Of a stretch of DNA of 64,000 bases, positions 18,649 through 28,300 are shown piece by piece. The translations under genes were made by a program, and so were the position numbers. The DNA is taken from the NCBI RefSeq assembly GCF_000178975.2, contig NC_015057.1, forward strand, positions 372,001 through 436,000, written 5' to 3'. The notes under the pieces were generated by a model. That model made no database searches. It saw nothing but the letters and a program-made list of their open reading frames with translations, and was not told the origin of the DNA. The DNA comes from Granulicella tundricola MP5ACTX9 (lineage in GTDB: Bacteria; Acidobacteriota; Terriglobia; Terriglobales; Acidobacteriaceae). How positions within the stretch are numbered: position 1 is the first letter of the stretch; every line of letters begins with the position of its first letter.

Positions 18649-18666
18649 GTATACGAGTTTGTATTT
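18649..18666. promoter_or_regulatory. Operator site 7 (GTATAC-N6-GTATTT), M1 peptidase operon promoter
   Basis: GTATAC at 18649-18654 and GTATTT at 18661-18666, 17 bp before the ATG at 18684 and just after the terminator. Almost identical to sites 4 and 10. Confidence 0.62.
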
Positions 18667-18683
18667 TGTTGTAGAGTTTCAGC

Positions 18684-20357
18684 ATGGCCCGCGCGTCCAA
18701 GTTCCTGCATCTCGCAGCCCTCTTGCTGCCCCTCGGTTCGCTGGTATCGGTTGCCGCTCAAACTGCGCATCCCGCAAACATCCCTATGGCCGAAACCTTC
18801 ACAGAAGCGGACCGGCTTCGCGGCAGCTATGGCCCGTATCGATCGAACAATGATCTGCTTTACTACCATCTCGATGTGAGGGTCGATCCGGCGAAGAAGT
18901 CCATCAGCGGGAAGAACAGTGTGCGTTTCAAGATGCTGGAGGACGGTCAGCGCATTCAACTGGACCTGGTTTCAACCCTTCAGATCGACAAGGTTCTCTT
19001 CGACAAGCCCAAAGGCGCAACCACGCCACTGCACTTTGAGCGTGCAGCCGGCAGGACCGTCTATATCGACTTCCCCAGAACCTTGCCTAAAGGCGAAACT
19101 GACACCATCGAGGTCTTCTATTCAGGTCATCCGGTTGAGATGGGCCGCTTTGGTGGCATCGTCTTCCGCAAGGACCCGATGGGCAGGCCGCTCGTCAACA
19201 CCGCCTGCGAGGAGGAGGGCGCCAGTGTCTGGTGGCCCAATAAGGACCAGTGGCGAGATGAGGTTGAGAGCATGGACCTCAGCGTGGAAGCACCCAGCGA
19301 CCTAGTGGAGGTCTCAGGCGGCAAGTTCCAGGGCAAGACCGATCTCCATGATGGCTTCACACGTTGGGACTGGAAGATTCAATACCCCATCAATAACTAT
19401 GATGTGTCGCTGAATATTGGAACCTATGTTCATTTCAGCGATACCTATAAGACGCTTCCGCTTGATTACTTCGTCTTCCCGGAAGATATTGAGAAGGCGA
19501 AGCATCAGTTTGTCCAGGCCAAGCACATGCTCAAGGCATACGAGCATTACTTTGGTGAATATCCCTTCCTCAAAGACGGCTACAAGCTGGTTGAGGCTCT
19601 TTACTCCGGAGTGGAGAATCAGACCGCCATCACCTATGGCAACCACTTTGAAAATGGCTATCTGGGCCGGCCCAGGACCGGCATCGGAACCAGGTTCGAC
19701 TTCATCATCATCCATGAGAGTGCGCACGAGTACTTTGGCAACAGCATCACCGCCAAGGATCGTTCCGATATGTGGATTCATGAAGGCTGGGCGAACTACT
19801 GCGAAGGCCTCTTCGTGGAGTTCATGTGGGGCAAGTCGGACGGCATCACCTACGTCAACACCGGTAAGGAGAACGTCAAGAATCAGTTCCCTGTGATCTC
19901 GCAGGAGGGTGTCTTCAGCACACCGCCCGGCGATCAGTACAAGAAGGGTGGCCTGTTCCTCAACACGCTTCGCAGCGTAGTGGGAGATGACGTCTGGTTC
20001 CCGCTGCTGCATGACTACTACCAACACTTCAAGTATCAGACCATCATGACCACGGACATGGTCGCCTTCTTCAACCAGCAGACGAAGATGGACCTGACCC
20101 CCATCTTCAATCAGTATCTGCGCCACGCCGCCATCCCTGTGCTGCAACTTCGCTTCGACGACGCGGCCCACACCGTCTCATATCGCTGGCAGGCCGACGA
20201 AGCAGCCTTTGCGATGCCGATTCGCGTAGGCAGCAAAGAGAACTGGCAACTGATCTATCCGACTACCAGCGAATGGAAGACACTTTCTACGCCGCTGACT
20301 AAGGATCAGTTCGAGGTAGCGACCGATATGTATTACGTTGGGATCAGCAAAGAGTAA
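18684..20357 (+). CDS. M1 family metallopeptidase, exported
   Basis: 557-aa M1-type zinc peptidase with an N-terminal signal peptide (SKFLHLAALLLPLGSLVSVAAQ). The N-terminal beta domain is followed by the catalytic HESAHEYFG (His344) and the third ligand in MWIHEGWANYCEG, i.e. HEXXH-X18-E. The substrate loop is GVENQTAITYGN. It lacks the HEAT extension of the other M1 protein of the window (3816-6134). First gene of a likely operon with a cyclophilin (13-bp gap), a Tat protein and an Xaa-Pro aminopeptidase. Likely a periplasmic aminopeptidase. Confidence 0.9.
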   Translation: MARASKFLHLAALLLPLGSLVSVAAQTAHPANIPMAETFTEADRLRGSYGPYRSNNDLLYYHLDVRVDPAKKSISGKNSVRFKMLEDGQRIQLDLVSTLQIDKVLFDKPKGATTPLHFERAAGRTVYIDFPRTLPKGETDTIEVFYSGHPVEMGRFGGIVFRKDPMGRPLVNTACEEEGASVWWPNKDQWRDEVESMDLSVEAPSDLVEVSGGKFQGKTDLHDGFTRWDWKIQYPINNYDVSLNIGTYVHFSDTYKTLPLDYFVFPEDIEKAKHQFVQAKHMLKAYEHYFGEYPFLKDGYKLVEALYSGVENQTAITYGNHFENGYLGRPRTGIGTRFDFIIIHESAHEYFGNSITAKDRSDMWIHEGWANYCEGLFVEFMWGKSDGITYVNTGKENVKNQFPVISQEGVFSTPPGDQYKKGGLFLNTLRSVVGDDVWFPLLHDYYQHFKYQTIMTTDMVAFFNQQTKMDLTPIFNQYLRHAAIPVLQLRFDDAAHTVSYRWQADEAAFAMPIRVGSKENWQLIYPTTSEWKTLSTPLTKDQFEVATDMYYVGISKE

Positions 20358-20370
20358 GGGAGCGTTTGCC

Positions 20371-21039
20371 ATGATGGACTATATACTTTGGCTCGTATTG
20401 GCGGCCCCATTCTGGCTCTCACATTATGCGCCAAAGGTCTTTCGCGTCCGTGTCGATACAACCGTCGGCAGCTTCGTGATCGAGACGCATCGCGCCTGGT
20501 CGCCTCATGGCGCAGACCGCTTCTATGAGCTTGTCCGAGCCCGCTACTACGATGACAATCGCTTCTTCCGCGTCGTCCCCGCCCATTGGGTACAGTTTGG
20601 CGTCAACGGCAATCCGCAGGTCGCGCAGCAGTGGCGTCACCGCACCATTGCTGACGATCCGCTGCTTTGTCACAACACGCCGGGCTTCATCGGCTTCTCA
20701 AATACCGCACCCAACACCCGCTCCACGCAGGTCTACATCAACACGGGAGACAACTCCGCACGCAATGATGTAGAGGCCGGCTTCGCTCCGTTTGGCCGCG
20801 TCGTCGAAGGCATGGACATTGTCGAAAAGATCTACAGCGGCTACGGCGAACACTCCGGCGGCGGCATGAGAGCCGGCCACCAGGATCAGATGTTTGCGGG
20901 CGGCAATGCATACTTCGATCGCGAGTTTCCCAGGCTCGACAAGCTTCTGAGCGTATCGCTGATCTCGTTCGATCAGCCCAGCCTCCCGGACAACATCTGT
21001 CATGCCGGCAACGAGCATCCCAAGCCAAAGGAAGACTGA
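20371..21039 (+). CDS. Exported or membrane-anchored cyclophilin-type peptidyl-prolyl cis-trans isomerase
   Basis: 222-aa protein with an N-terminal hydrophobic segment (YILWLVLAAPFWLSHYAP) followed by a cyclophilin domain. The segment FFRVVPAHWVQFG corresponds to the canonical FHRVxxxFMxQGG catalytic loop, and STQVYINTGDN to the SQFFI strand. The core Arg and Gln are retained but several aromatic positions differ. The ATG at 20371 (GGGAG nine bases upstream) is preferred to an in-frame start at 20338 that would overlap the M1 gene. Lying between genes for an M1 peptidase and an Xaa-Pro aminopeptidase, it may isomerise prolyl/hydroxyprolyl bonds so that trans-specific peptidases can act (inference). 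Confidence 0.85.
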   Translation: MMDYILWLVLAAPFWLSHYAPKVFRVRVDTTVGSFVIETHRAWSPHGADRFYELVRARYYDDNRFFRVVPAHWVQFGVNGNPQVAQQWRHRTIADDPLLCHNTPGFIGFSNTAPNTRSTQVYINTGDNSARNDVEAGFAPFGRVVEGMDIVEKIYSGYGEHSGGGMRAGHQDQMFAGGNAYFDREFPRLDKLLSVSLISFDQPSLPDNICHAGNEHPKPKED

Positions 21040-21045
21040 AGACCC

Positions 21046-22590
21046 ATGGAAGACTCAACCCAGAGCGCTACCGATACGACCCGCCGCCGCTTTCTCAAAC
21101 AGATTGCCGCCGCACCCGCGCTGGCTCTCGCCTCAGGCGGCAGCGCTCTAAGCCAGGCCGCGACGAAGCCGGCAGCCAGTCCCGCCACAAAGACCAACAA
21201 GTTCGTCGCCATCCAGATTGGCGGCCGTTCGTTCGTCGATGAAGGCGTCGATCAGTGCCTTGACACGCTCCAGCAGGTGGGTGGAGTCAACGTCGTGATG
21301 GCGACGGTCTTCACCTACGGCTCCGGTCTTGCAGGCCGCCAGGTTCATGGCGAACCGCTCCCGGACCACGGCATCAAGGAGTACGACCGCGTCCAGGGCG
21401 GCAGCTTCACCAGGGTTCATCCAGAGTTTTATGCCGCCTCACCCATCAAGGACATCCGCGCCCCTGAACTGGGTGACTTCGACATCCTCGCCGACGTGAT
21501 CCCCAAAACGAAGGCCAAGGGGATGCAGACCTATGCGCTCTTTGAAGAGAACTACAACCCTCGCCTCATCCCAAACTTTGCCGCCATTGCAGAGGTCGAT
21601 CTCTACGGCCGCGTAGGCGGCACCACCTGCTTCAACAACCCCAATGCCCGCGCCTTCCTGTCGTCTATGGTCTCTGACTGGGTCACCAACAACGATATCG
21701 ACGGGCTCATGTGGGAGTCTGAGCGGCAAGGTCCGCTCAACAACACCATCGGTGCCAGCTTCAACAAGATCTTCCCTCGCCGCTCTTCAACCGCAAACTG
21801 CTTCTGCGAGCATTGCATCCGCAAAGCCAAAGAAGTCGGCATCGACGGCAACCGCGCCAGACAGGGATACATCGCACTGGATCACTGGGTCATCCGCACA
21901 CAAGCCGGCCCCGCAACCTCAGACGGCAGCTTCGTCGGTCTCTGGCGTCTCTTCCTGGAGTTCCCGGAGATCTTTGCATGGGAGCGCTTCTGGTACACCA
22001 GCCAGGAGGAGATGTACGCCCTCATCTACGGCACCGCCAAGGCCATCAAGCCGCGCCTGCAGGTCGGCTGGCACATCATGCACGTCGTGACCATGAGCCC
22101 TTTCTACTCTGCTGACACCAACTACGCGCGCCTGGTGCCGTTCTCCGATTACCTCAAGCCATGCCCATATAACAACTGTGCCGGACCCCGGCTCGCGCAG
22201 TACATCCGCAACGTTCAATCGACGATCTTCCGCGACCTCACCCCGGAGCGCGTACTTGACATGCACTACGCCTTCTTCGGCTATACCGGTGAGCCCACGC
22301 TCGACAAACTCCCCACCTCCGGTCTCTCGGGCGATACGGTCGGCATCGAAACCAAACGCGCCATCGCCGATGTGCAGGGAGCCATCCCCATCTACCCCGG
22401 CATCGATATCGACGTACCCACCGAGCTCAATGAAAAGCGCACCCAACCCTCTGACGTCCGGGCCGCTACGCTCTCTGCGTTGAAGGCCGGCGCCCCCGGT
22501 GTCGTGCTGTCTCGCAAGTACGCAGAGATGAAGCTGACGAACATCGCGGGAGCAAAGCAAGCCCTGCATGACTTTGGAGCGATCGGCTAA
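21046..22590 (+). CDS. Tat-exported TIM-barrel-like protein, candidate glycoside hydrolase of unknown family
   Basis: 514-aa protein with a twin-arginine signal (RRRFLKQIAAAPALALASGG). The body resembles putative glycosidase TIM barrels: alternating strands and helices, conserved acidic positions such as GLMWESERQGP, and a CFCEHC motif (~residues 246-251) of the kind seen in several uncharacterised glycoside-hydrolase-like families. No characterised family was recognised with confidence. It starts 6 bp after the cyclophilin gene and is followed 18 bp later by the Xaa-Pro aminopeptidase, so it is in the same operon. It might remove a sugar from glycopeptides; function unproven. Confidence 0.7.
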   Translation: MEDSTQSATDTTRRRFLKQIAAAPALALASGGSALSQAATKPAASPATKTNKFVAIQIGGRSFVDEGVDQCLDTLQQVGGVNVVMATVFTYGSGLAGRQVHGEPLPDHGIKEYDRVQGGSFTRVHPEFYAASPIKDIRAPELGDFDILADVIPKTKAKGMQTYALFEENYNPRLIPNFAAIAEVDLYGRVGGTTCFNNPNARAFLSSMVSDWVTNNDIDGLMWESERQGPLNNTIGASFNKIFPRRSSTANCFCEHCIRKAKEVGIDGNRARQGYIALDHWVIRTQAGPATSDGSFVGLWRLFLEFPEIFAWERFWYTSQEEMYALIYGTAKAIKPRLQVGWHIMHVVTMSPFYSADTNYARLVPFSDYLKPCPYNNCAGPRLAQYIRNVQSTIFRDLTPERVLDMHYAFFGYTGEPTLDKLPTSGLSGDTVGIETKRAIADVQGAIPIYPGIDIDVPTELNEKRTQPSDVRAATLSALKAGAPGVVLSRKYAEMKLTNIAGAKQALHDFGAIG

Positions 22591-22608
22591 CCAACCAGGA
22601 GGGAACTG

Positions 22609-24024
22609 ATGACCACCCGACTCACAACGCTGCTCACTCTCCTCTTCCTGGCATTGGCCTTCGATGCCGCGGCACAACCAGTCCGCAACTCCTTTCCGCC
22701 GGAAGAGTTCGCAGCTCGTCGCGCCCACGTCTTTGAGAAGATCGGAGACGGCATCGCCATCCTTGAAGGCACAACCGAGCGCCCCGGCGAGCAGCCCTTC
22801 CGCCAGGGAAACCAGTTCTACTACCTCACCGGCGTCAGCGAAGCTCGCGCCATCGCCCTCCTAGACGGCCGCACCAAAGAGACGACCATCTTCCTGCTTC
22901 CCCTCAAGGCATTGGACGTGGATTCGAAGTATGGTCCCGGAGCGCTCTATCCCGGGGATGATAGCGCACGCACGTCAGGCGTTACCCGGGTCCTTCCCCG
23001 CGAGGAGCTGACGGCGATGCTCGCGCCCATCGCGCGTGAGGGCCGCACCATCTACACACCCTTCCGGCCGGAGGTCCTGGGCAGCGCCTCATCGTACGAC
23101 ACGCTCCTCCTCACCAGGCTGAATCATGACGATCCCTGGGACGGCCGCTTCGGAAGGGAAGAGGCCTTCCGTCTCAAGCTCATGACCGCCTCCCCAAAGT
23201 CTGAGATTCGCGACCTCGATCCCATCGTCGACGAGCTCCGCGCCATCAAGAGTGAGCGCGAGATCGCCGTGCTGCGTGAGGCCACGCGCATTGCTGACCG
23301 TGGAATCCTGCGCGCCATGCACGCAGCCAAACCCGGCCTGTACGAGTATCAGCTCCAGGCAGAGTCGGAGTATGAGTTCAAGCGAGACGGTGCCTATGGA
23401 CCGGCATACTTTGCGCTGGTCGCGACCGGCAAAAACACCTGGTACACCCACTATCACTACGACACCGCACAGCTCGCACCAGGTGATCTCATCCAGTACG
23501 ACTACGCGCCGGACTATCGCAACTACACGTCAGATGTGACGCGGATATTTCCCGCCAGCGGCAAATTCACCGCCCACCAGCGCGAGTACTATGTCATCTA
23601 TCTGCGCCTGTACCAGGCCATCATGGGCTCAATCCAGGTTCATGAATCGCCCGTCACGGTAACCCAGCGGGCAGTCGCAAAGATGGACGCAATCGTTGCG
23701 GCCTATACCTTTACAGACCCTGCGATCAAGAAGGCTGTCCTGGAGTTTGTGGATACCTTCCGCGGCAAGAAGGGCGGCTTCCTGGGCCATGCGGTCGGCA
23801 TGGAGGTCCATGACGTATATGGCTCTTACAGAACGCTGGAGCCCGGCATGGTCTTCACCATTGAGCCCATGCTGCGTCTGCCGGAGGAGCACGTCGCCGT
23901 TCGTCTGGAAGACATGCTCCTCATCACACCCAGCGGCTATGAAAACCTCTCCCGCTCGGTGCCTATCGAGGTCACCGACATAGAAAAGTTCATGGCCGCT
24001 CCCTTACCCAAAGACCTGCAGTAG
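22609..24024 (+). CDS. Exported Xaa-Pro aminopeptidase (M24B)
   Basis: 471-aa metallopeptidase that removes N-terminal residues preceding proline. A signal peptide (about residues 1-22) is followed by the aminopeptidase P N-terminal domain (~25-190) and a pita-bread catalytic domain. All five metal ligands are visible: Asp298 and Asp309 (YDYAPDYRNYTSDVTR), His394 (GHAVGMEVH), Glu419 (TIEPM) and Glu434 (RLEDM). AGGAGG stands before the ATG. Export is unusual compared with the cytosolic E. coli PepP and fits periplasmic trimming of proline- or hydroxyproline-rich peptides. Last gene of the 18684 operon; its stop lies 3 bp from the stop of the convergent regulator gene. Confidence 0.92.
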   Translation: MTTRLTTLLTLLFLALAFDAAAQPVRNSFPPEEFAARRAHVFEKIGDGIAILEGTTERPGEQPFRQGNQFYYLTGVSEARAIALLDGRTKETTIFLLPLKALDVDSKYGPGALYPGDDSARTSGVTRVLPREELTAMLAPIAREGRTIYTPFRPEVLGSASSYDTLLLTRLNHDDPWDGRFGREEAFRLKLMTASPKSEIRDLDPIVDELRAIKSEREIAVLREATRIADRGILRAMHAAKPGLYEYQLQAESEYEFKRDGAYGPAYFALVATGKNTWYTHYHYDTAQLAPGDLIQYDYAPDYRNYTSDVTRIFPASGKFTAHQREYYVIYLRLYQAIMGSIQVHESPVTVTQRAVAKMDAIVAAYTFTDPAIKKAVLEFVDTFRGKKGGFLGHAVGMEVHDVYGSYRTLEPGMVFTIEPMLRLPEEHVAVRLEDMLLITPSGYENLSRSVPIEVTDIEKFMAAPLPKDLQ

Positions 24025-24027
24025 CGC

Positions 24028-24762
24028 TTACCAGCTTCCGCGCTCGCCAAAGATCTCAATGACGTGGCCCAGCCGCTCAGAGCCTTTGAGCCAGTTCTGT
24101 TGCAGCCCCGCCTCAACGCGATCGGCGTCGCCCGCCAGGATGCTCTGGATGATGGCGTCATGCTCGCCCACCGAGAGGTGCAAATCCTTGATGATGGAGC
24201 TGGCATACAGCCGCCAGTAGCGCTCCGTCTGCGGCTCGATGGCAGTATGCAGTGTCGTCAGCCGCGCGCCCGCGCCATGCTTGATAACCAGCCGGTGGAA
24301 GTCGCGGTCGAGCTCGAAGATGTCGCCCGGATGCCCGTCGCGCCCCTTGGCAATCAACTCCAACCGCTCGTTCAGCTTCTTCAACTGCGAGCAGATCGCC
24401 TTGCGCTCCGCCAGCGGAAGCACCGCGACGCCGCGGCCTGCGATGCCTTCGATCCGCCCGATGATCATGTACAGTTCGTTGGCATCTTCCTTCGTCAACG
24501 GCGCGACGATCATGCGCGACTTTTTGACGTTCCGATGCTCCAGAATGTAGCCCTCGCGCTGGAGCCAGTGAATCGCTCCGCGGACCGGGGTTCTGCTCAT
24601 GTTCAGCCGCTCCGCCAGCTCGGCTTCAAGGATCCAGGTGCCGGGCGAAAGCCTGCCATGCACAATCAGTTCACGAATCTCACGGAAGGCCGTCAGGAGG
24701 CTCGTCCCATGTTCTGCTTTGGCCCGGACGGTAGGCGGCGTCCCGGTTTTAGTCGTCTTCAT
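24028..24762 (-). CDS. GntR family transcriptional regulator, FCD (FadR C-terminal) subgroup
   Basis: 244-aa regulator. An N-terminal winged helix-turn-helix (~18-85, with LAERLNMSRTPVRGAIHWLQREGYI) is followed by an all-helical FCD ligand domain (~95-230). Likely metal/ligand positions are in ELDRDFH and GEHDAII. FCD regulators respond to small carboxylates and amino-acid derivatives and bind GTATAC-like palindromic elements. Ten tandem GTATAC-like sites stand at the promoters around it, including one 207 bp upstream of its own start, so it is the best candidate to control the whole hydroxyproline island. The effector could be hydroxyproline or 1-pyrroline-4-hydroxy-2-carboxylate (inference). 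It is convergent with the Xaa-Pro aminopeptidase. Confidence 0.9.
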   Translation of the reverse strand: MKTTKTGTPPTVRAKAEHGTSLLTAFREIRELIVHGRLSPGTWILEAELAERLNMSRTPVRGAIHWLQREGYILEHRNVKKSRMIVAPLTKEDANELYMIIGRIEGIAGRGVAVLPLAERKAICSQLKKLNERLELIAKGRDGHPGDIFELDRDFHRLVIKHGAGARLTTLHTAIEPQTERYWRLYASSIIKDLHLSVGEHDAIIQSILAGDADRVEAGLQQNWLKGSERLGHVIEIFGERGSW

Positions 24763-24968
24763 AAGTTAAATTCCACTCAATCCAGGGAACTCTTCCCTGT
24801 CGCAACTGTAAACGTATTTTTCCCGTTCCGCAGCCACAACTGTCCTTCGGACTCTGCCGAAGGACCTGCTGGGTATTCAGTTCGGAATCTCTCATGTAGT
24901 TCCAAGCAAGGCATAACTCAGCGAAGTGGCTCACCCGGGTTGGTTTCGCGATGAACTTTTATCCTAAA

Positions 24969-24986
24969 AAGTACAAATCTGTATAC
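24969..24986. promoter_or_regulatory. Operator site 8 (minus-strand GTATAC-N6-GTACTT)
   Basis: On the plus strand AAGTAC-N6-GTATAC; on the minus strand GTATAC-N6-GTACTT, the same orientation as the regulator gene, whose start is 207 bp away. Possibly autoregulatory. Confidence 0.55.
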
Positions 24987-25166
24987 GGTATGCCGATTGA
25001 GTGTACGAGTGTTCACTGTCAGAATGTGGCGCTACTAACCGATAAATCTCAATTTTAGAGTAGGTAGTCTCCGTTCTCCCCCGATGTCGAAAACAGCTCC
25101 AAGCGTTACTTGAGTCTTTTTCCCGGCAACCGATCCTGTATAACGCGACAATAATCATTGACACTG

Positions 25167-25184
25167 AATACATAAAAGGATACA
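25167..25184. promoter_or_regulatory. Operator site 9 (minus-strand GTATCC-N6-GTATTC)
   Basis: Plus strand GAATAC-N6-GGATAC, starts 12 bp apart, 125 bp upstream of the receptor ATG at 25309. A TTGACA-like box (25158-25163) lies just upstream, so the site may overlap the receptor promoter. Confidence 0.55.
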
Positions 25185-25308
25185 AAACTAATCAATAGAG
25201 CTCAAGAAAACTGATGACCTCTCAACACTGCAAGTGGGAAGTGGGTCCTTGTGGCCTGAGAGAACGTTTACTCGCGTTGAATTTCATGCGGCACTCCTGG
25301 AGGAAGTT

Positions 25309-28300
25309 ATGAAACCTAGCATCGTGCGACTGGTCTGTCACACAAGTCTTTCTGCAGCCGCTCTCGCCGTTGTCCCCGCCGCCTTACTGGCTCAGTCGGG
25401 CAACCAGGGCACAGTCATCATAACGGTTCAGGATCCCCAGGGCGCCGTCATCCCCGGCACCAGCCTCGAGCTCGTGGAGCGCAGCTCCAACAGTGTTCGC
25501 AAGGCCGTTAGCGATGGAAAGGGCTTGTATACCTTCATCAACCTCAACATCGGTTCCTATAGGCTTTCCCTCTCGCATGATGGCTACCAGACCAAGGTTT
25601 ACGATGACGTCCTGGTTCAGTCTTCGACCGTCACCCCGCTTACTGTCAGCCTGCCCGTGGGCGCAGTCAGTGAAACTGTGAATGTGACCAGCGAGGCTAC
25701 CGCCGTCCTGCAAACAAGCTCGACGGAGATCGGTACCGTCATCAACACCACCGACATCGAGAATCTGCCCATCTCCGGTCGCAGCATCAGCGGTCTGACG
25801 CAGCTCGCCGCAGGCTTCAACGGGACCTACAACGGTCTTCCGGAAGGCACGCAGGGCACCAACATCGACGGCGCTATCGCCAACAATGGCCGTACCAAGT
25901 ATCAAGGCACTATCTCCACCATGATTTCGCCCCGCATCGAATCGTTCGAGCAGGTCAGCGTCGTCACCGATGGCCTGAGCCTGGGCAACGGCTTCGGCAC
26001 CGCTACCACGCAACTCAACTACGTCACCCGCCGAGGCAGCAACCAGTTCCATGGCCGCGCCTACTACGACTTCCGCAACAGCGGCCTCAACGCAAACTCC
26101 TGGGCGAATAATGCGACGGTTAACTCCGCCGGCGTCTGGGCACCGGTTCGCAGGCCTAAACTCATCGAGCATGACTTCGGCGGTAGCGTCGGCGGTCCCA
26201 TCTTCCGTGACAAGCTATTCTTCTTCGCTACCTTTGCTGAGTTCAGACAGCCTGGCAACCTCACAGCCAGCAACAATATCTTTGCTAACTCCGCTGTGCA
26301 GGGCAACTTCACCTACACAGGAACCGACAAGGCAAACCATACCGTCAACGTCTTCCAGCTTGCACAAGCCAACAATCCTGCAAACCCGGGTACGATCAAC
26401 CCTGGTGTTAGCACTCTTATTCAGAATGCGATCGCTTCAACGAATGGGCAGGGCCTTGCCTACGGTACGGACCCGACCATTATCCAGACCTCCTTCAACG
26501 TTCCCGGAGCTCAACTCCAGTATTACCCCGTGGCTCGTCTTGATTACAACGCCACCGATAAGCTTCGGATGTACGCCTCATTCATCATGTCGCAGAGCAA
26601 TCCAGTGGGCAGCTATCCTGCGCCATTTCTGGGTGCTGCATACGCCAGTCAGAACGGAAATAACTTCAGCCGCAGCTTCAACGTGAACTCCGGACTCGAC
26701 TACATCGTGAATCCTCACCTGATCAACCAGTTCAAGTTCGGTTTCCTGTATAACGTTCAGCAGTTCGCCGCCTCAGCCGCTCCCAACTGGCTCACAGTGC
26801 CACCCGTGGTCTTCAACATGACGGGCGACACCAACAACAGGATGTCGGGCATCAACTACTCGCTCCCCACCGGTTACGAGTATCCAGTATTCAGCCTATC
26901 GGACAGCCTTAGTCTTCAGAAGGGTGCTCACAACTACAACTTTGGCTTCCAAGGCTATCGCGAGCAAGATCACTACTACAATGCTCCCCAGGGTTTCCCG
27001 TACACCTACTTCGGCATCGCCTCCGGTGACCCCATCGTCAACGCCTTCGGGATCGGTACAGCGCTGCCCGCTGCAAGCAGTACTAACCAGTCTGAAGCGG
27101 AGCAGCTTTATGCTGTCCTGACCGGCCGCATCTCCAGTGTGTCCGGAAACAACGGCTACAGCCAATCTACTGGTGCCTATGGACCTCACTCCTTCAACCT
27201 GGATGAAGTTGCTTTGGCCACCGGAGTCTGGTTCCAGGACTCGTGGAAGGTCCTCCCGACATTGACCCTCAATTACGGTCTCCGGTGGGACTTCACGGTC
27301 GACCCGCATGACGTGAAAGCCGCTTACCACAACGCGCTGATCGACAGCATCTACGGCCCAACCGCACAGGGCAATCTCTTCCAGCCTGGCACGCTCGCTG
27401 GAAACCAAAATCCTGGTTTTTCTCTCAATCCTCGTCCCTTCCACGGCTTCGATAAGACACCTCAGCCCCAAGTCGCCCTCAACTGGAACCCCAAGCCGAA
27501 CGACGGTGGATTCCTTGCCAAGCTTCTCGGCAACGGTGCCACTGCTATCCGAGCCAGCTTCGGGCTGCGTGACTTCACCGAACCTTATCAGTTTTACTGG
27601 GATGCCTCTTCCGCGCAGGGCCTGCTCTATAACCAAAGCTTTTCTTTGACGGCAAATACCAGCGGTGCAACCGGCACCTTCACCCCTGGTTCATTGGCGT
27701 ACGGACAGGCGCTTCCGCCTTATGCGGTCAGTCCGACGAGTTTCCCGTCGACTGCCCCGTTGGCCAACTTCACCTTCATCGGCGGTGGCAAGAATGTGGA
27801 GGGAATCAAGGCCAATATTCGCGAGCCATATTCGGAGTCATGGAGCCTTGGGATTCAGCGCGCCATTAACCGGACGAGCGTCCTTGAAGTTCGCTACAAC
27901 GGCAATCGTTCCGTGCATGACTGGACTGCGTTGAACTACAACGAGGTCAACATCGTTGAGAACGGATTCACCACCGAATTCCAGAACGCTCAGAAGAACC
28001 TGGCGGCTAACGGCGGTAAGTCCTTCGCGGATACCGGGTTGATCCATACCCCAATCCTGGACGCCGCCTTTGCCAACACCCCCACTAACTTCACCGCGAC
28101 ACAGTTCATCAACTACCTGAACAACGGACAAGCTGGAACATTTGCCACACAACTCGCGGGCAATGGTCAAAGCACGCCGGCCTACTTTTGCGCGCTTGTC
28201 GGCTCCAAGTTCGCACCATGCGCGACGAACGCTAAATTCACCGGTGCTGGTGCCGGCTACCCTATCAATTTCTTCCAAGCTAACCCCTACGCAGCCGGTT

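Larger units (their letters stand above)
24763..25308. other. 546-bp divergent regulatory region between the GntR gene and a TonB receptor
   Basis: Holds two operator sites (24969-24986, 25167-25184) and no convincing gene. Open frames here are short and lack codon bias. It must carry the promoter of the regulator (leftward) and of the receptor (rightward). Confidence 0.6.
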
